From: Actinomycetes bacterium
Lineage (GTDB): Bacteria > Actinomycetota > Acidimicrobiia > Acidimicrobiales > Palsa-688
Length of the DNA stretch: 5,577 nucleotides
Assembly: GCA_021796905.1 (NCBI GenBank)
Contig: JAKABK010000156.1
Coordinates: 1 to 5,577 of the forward strand
Direction: 5' to 3'
Position 1 is the first letter of the stretch; every line of letters begins with the position of its first letter. The position numbers and the translations under genes were made by a program. The notes beneath the pieces were generated by a model. It had not been told where the DNA came from and made no database searches. It saw only the letters and a program-made list of their open reading frames with translations. Shown here in pieces: positions 5,576-5,577 of the stretch.

Positions 5576-5577
5576 AG

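Overview
The window is very GC-rich. Coding regions use mostly G or C at third positions and start at GTG or TTG, and most reading frames are open on both strands. Together with the relatives recalled for each protein, this points to a high-GC Actinomycetota (actinobacterial) chromosome; I cannot place it more finely. The content looks mostly like core or metabolic chromosome. I see no transposase, integrase, CRISPR array, tRNA or rRNA.

Layout from left to right. (1) Bases 1-213 hold the C-terminal 70 residues of a PIN-domain (VapC-like) protein on the + strand. (2) A 158-base convergent gap carries two hairpins. (3) A 538-residue major facilitator (MFS) transporter of Spinster-like type lies on the - strand (372-1988). 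It has a long Pro/Ala/Gly-rich cytoplasmic loop between its two six-helix halves. (4) A 175-base divergent intergenic region contains the ribosome binding sites of both flanking genes and two small inverted repeats. (5) A 470-residue DAO-family FAD-dependent oxidoreductase lies on the + strand (2164-3576). (6) A 145-base gap contains a convincing intrinsic-terminator-like hairpin. (7) A 470-residue glucose-6-phosphate dehydrogenase (Zwf) lies on the + strand (3722-5134). (8) Bases 5153-5248 hold four tandem 24-bp repeats. (9) A small four-helix membrane protein of unknown function lies on the - strand (5225-5551). Its last codons and stop are formed by the rightmost repeat. Its start is not secure.

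The genes do not form one clear pathway. The divergent transporter and flavin oxidoreductase share an upstream region and could be co-regulated, with the transporter moving an amine or amino-acid-like substrate or product of the oxidase; this is inference from position. Zwf supplies NADPH and pentose phosphates. It stands apart from its usual partners (opcA, pgl, tal, gnd), at least within this window.

I found no clearly new biological system. The most unusual structure is the in-frame tandem duplication of a gene's 3' end including its stop codon (5153-5248). Next are a Zwf lacking a substrate-contacting lysine, a PIN domain lacking a usual acidic residue, and an oxidoreductase start site overlapped by two out-of-frame ATGs.
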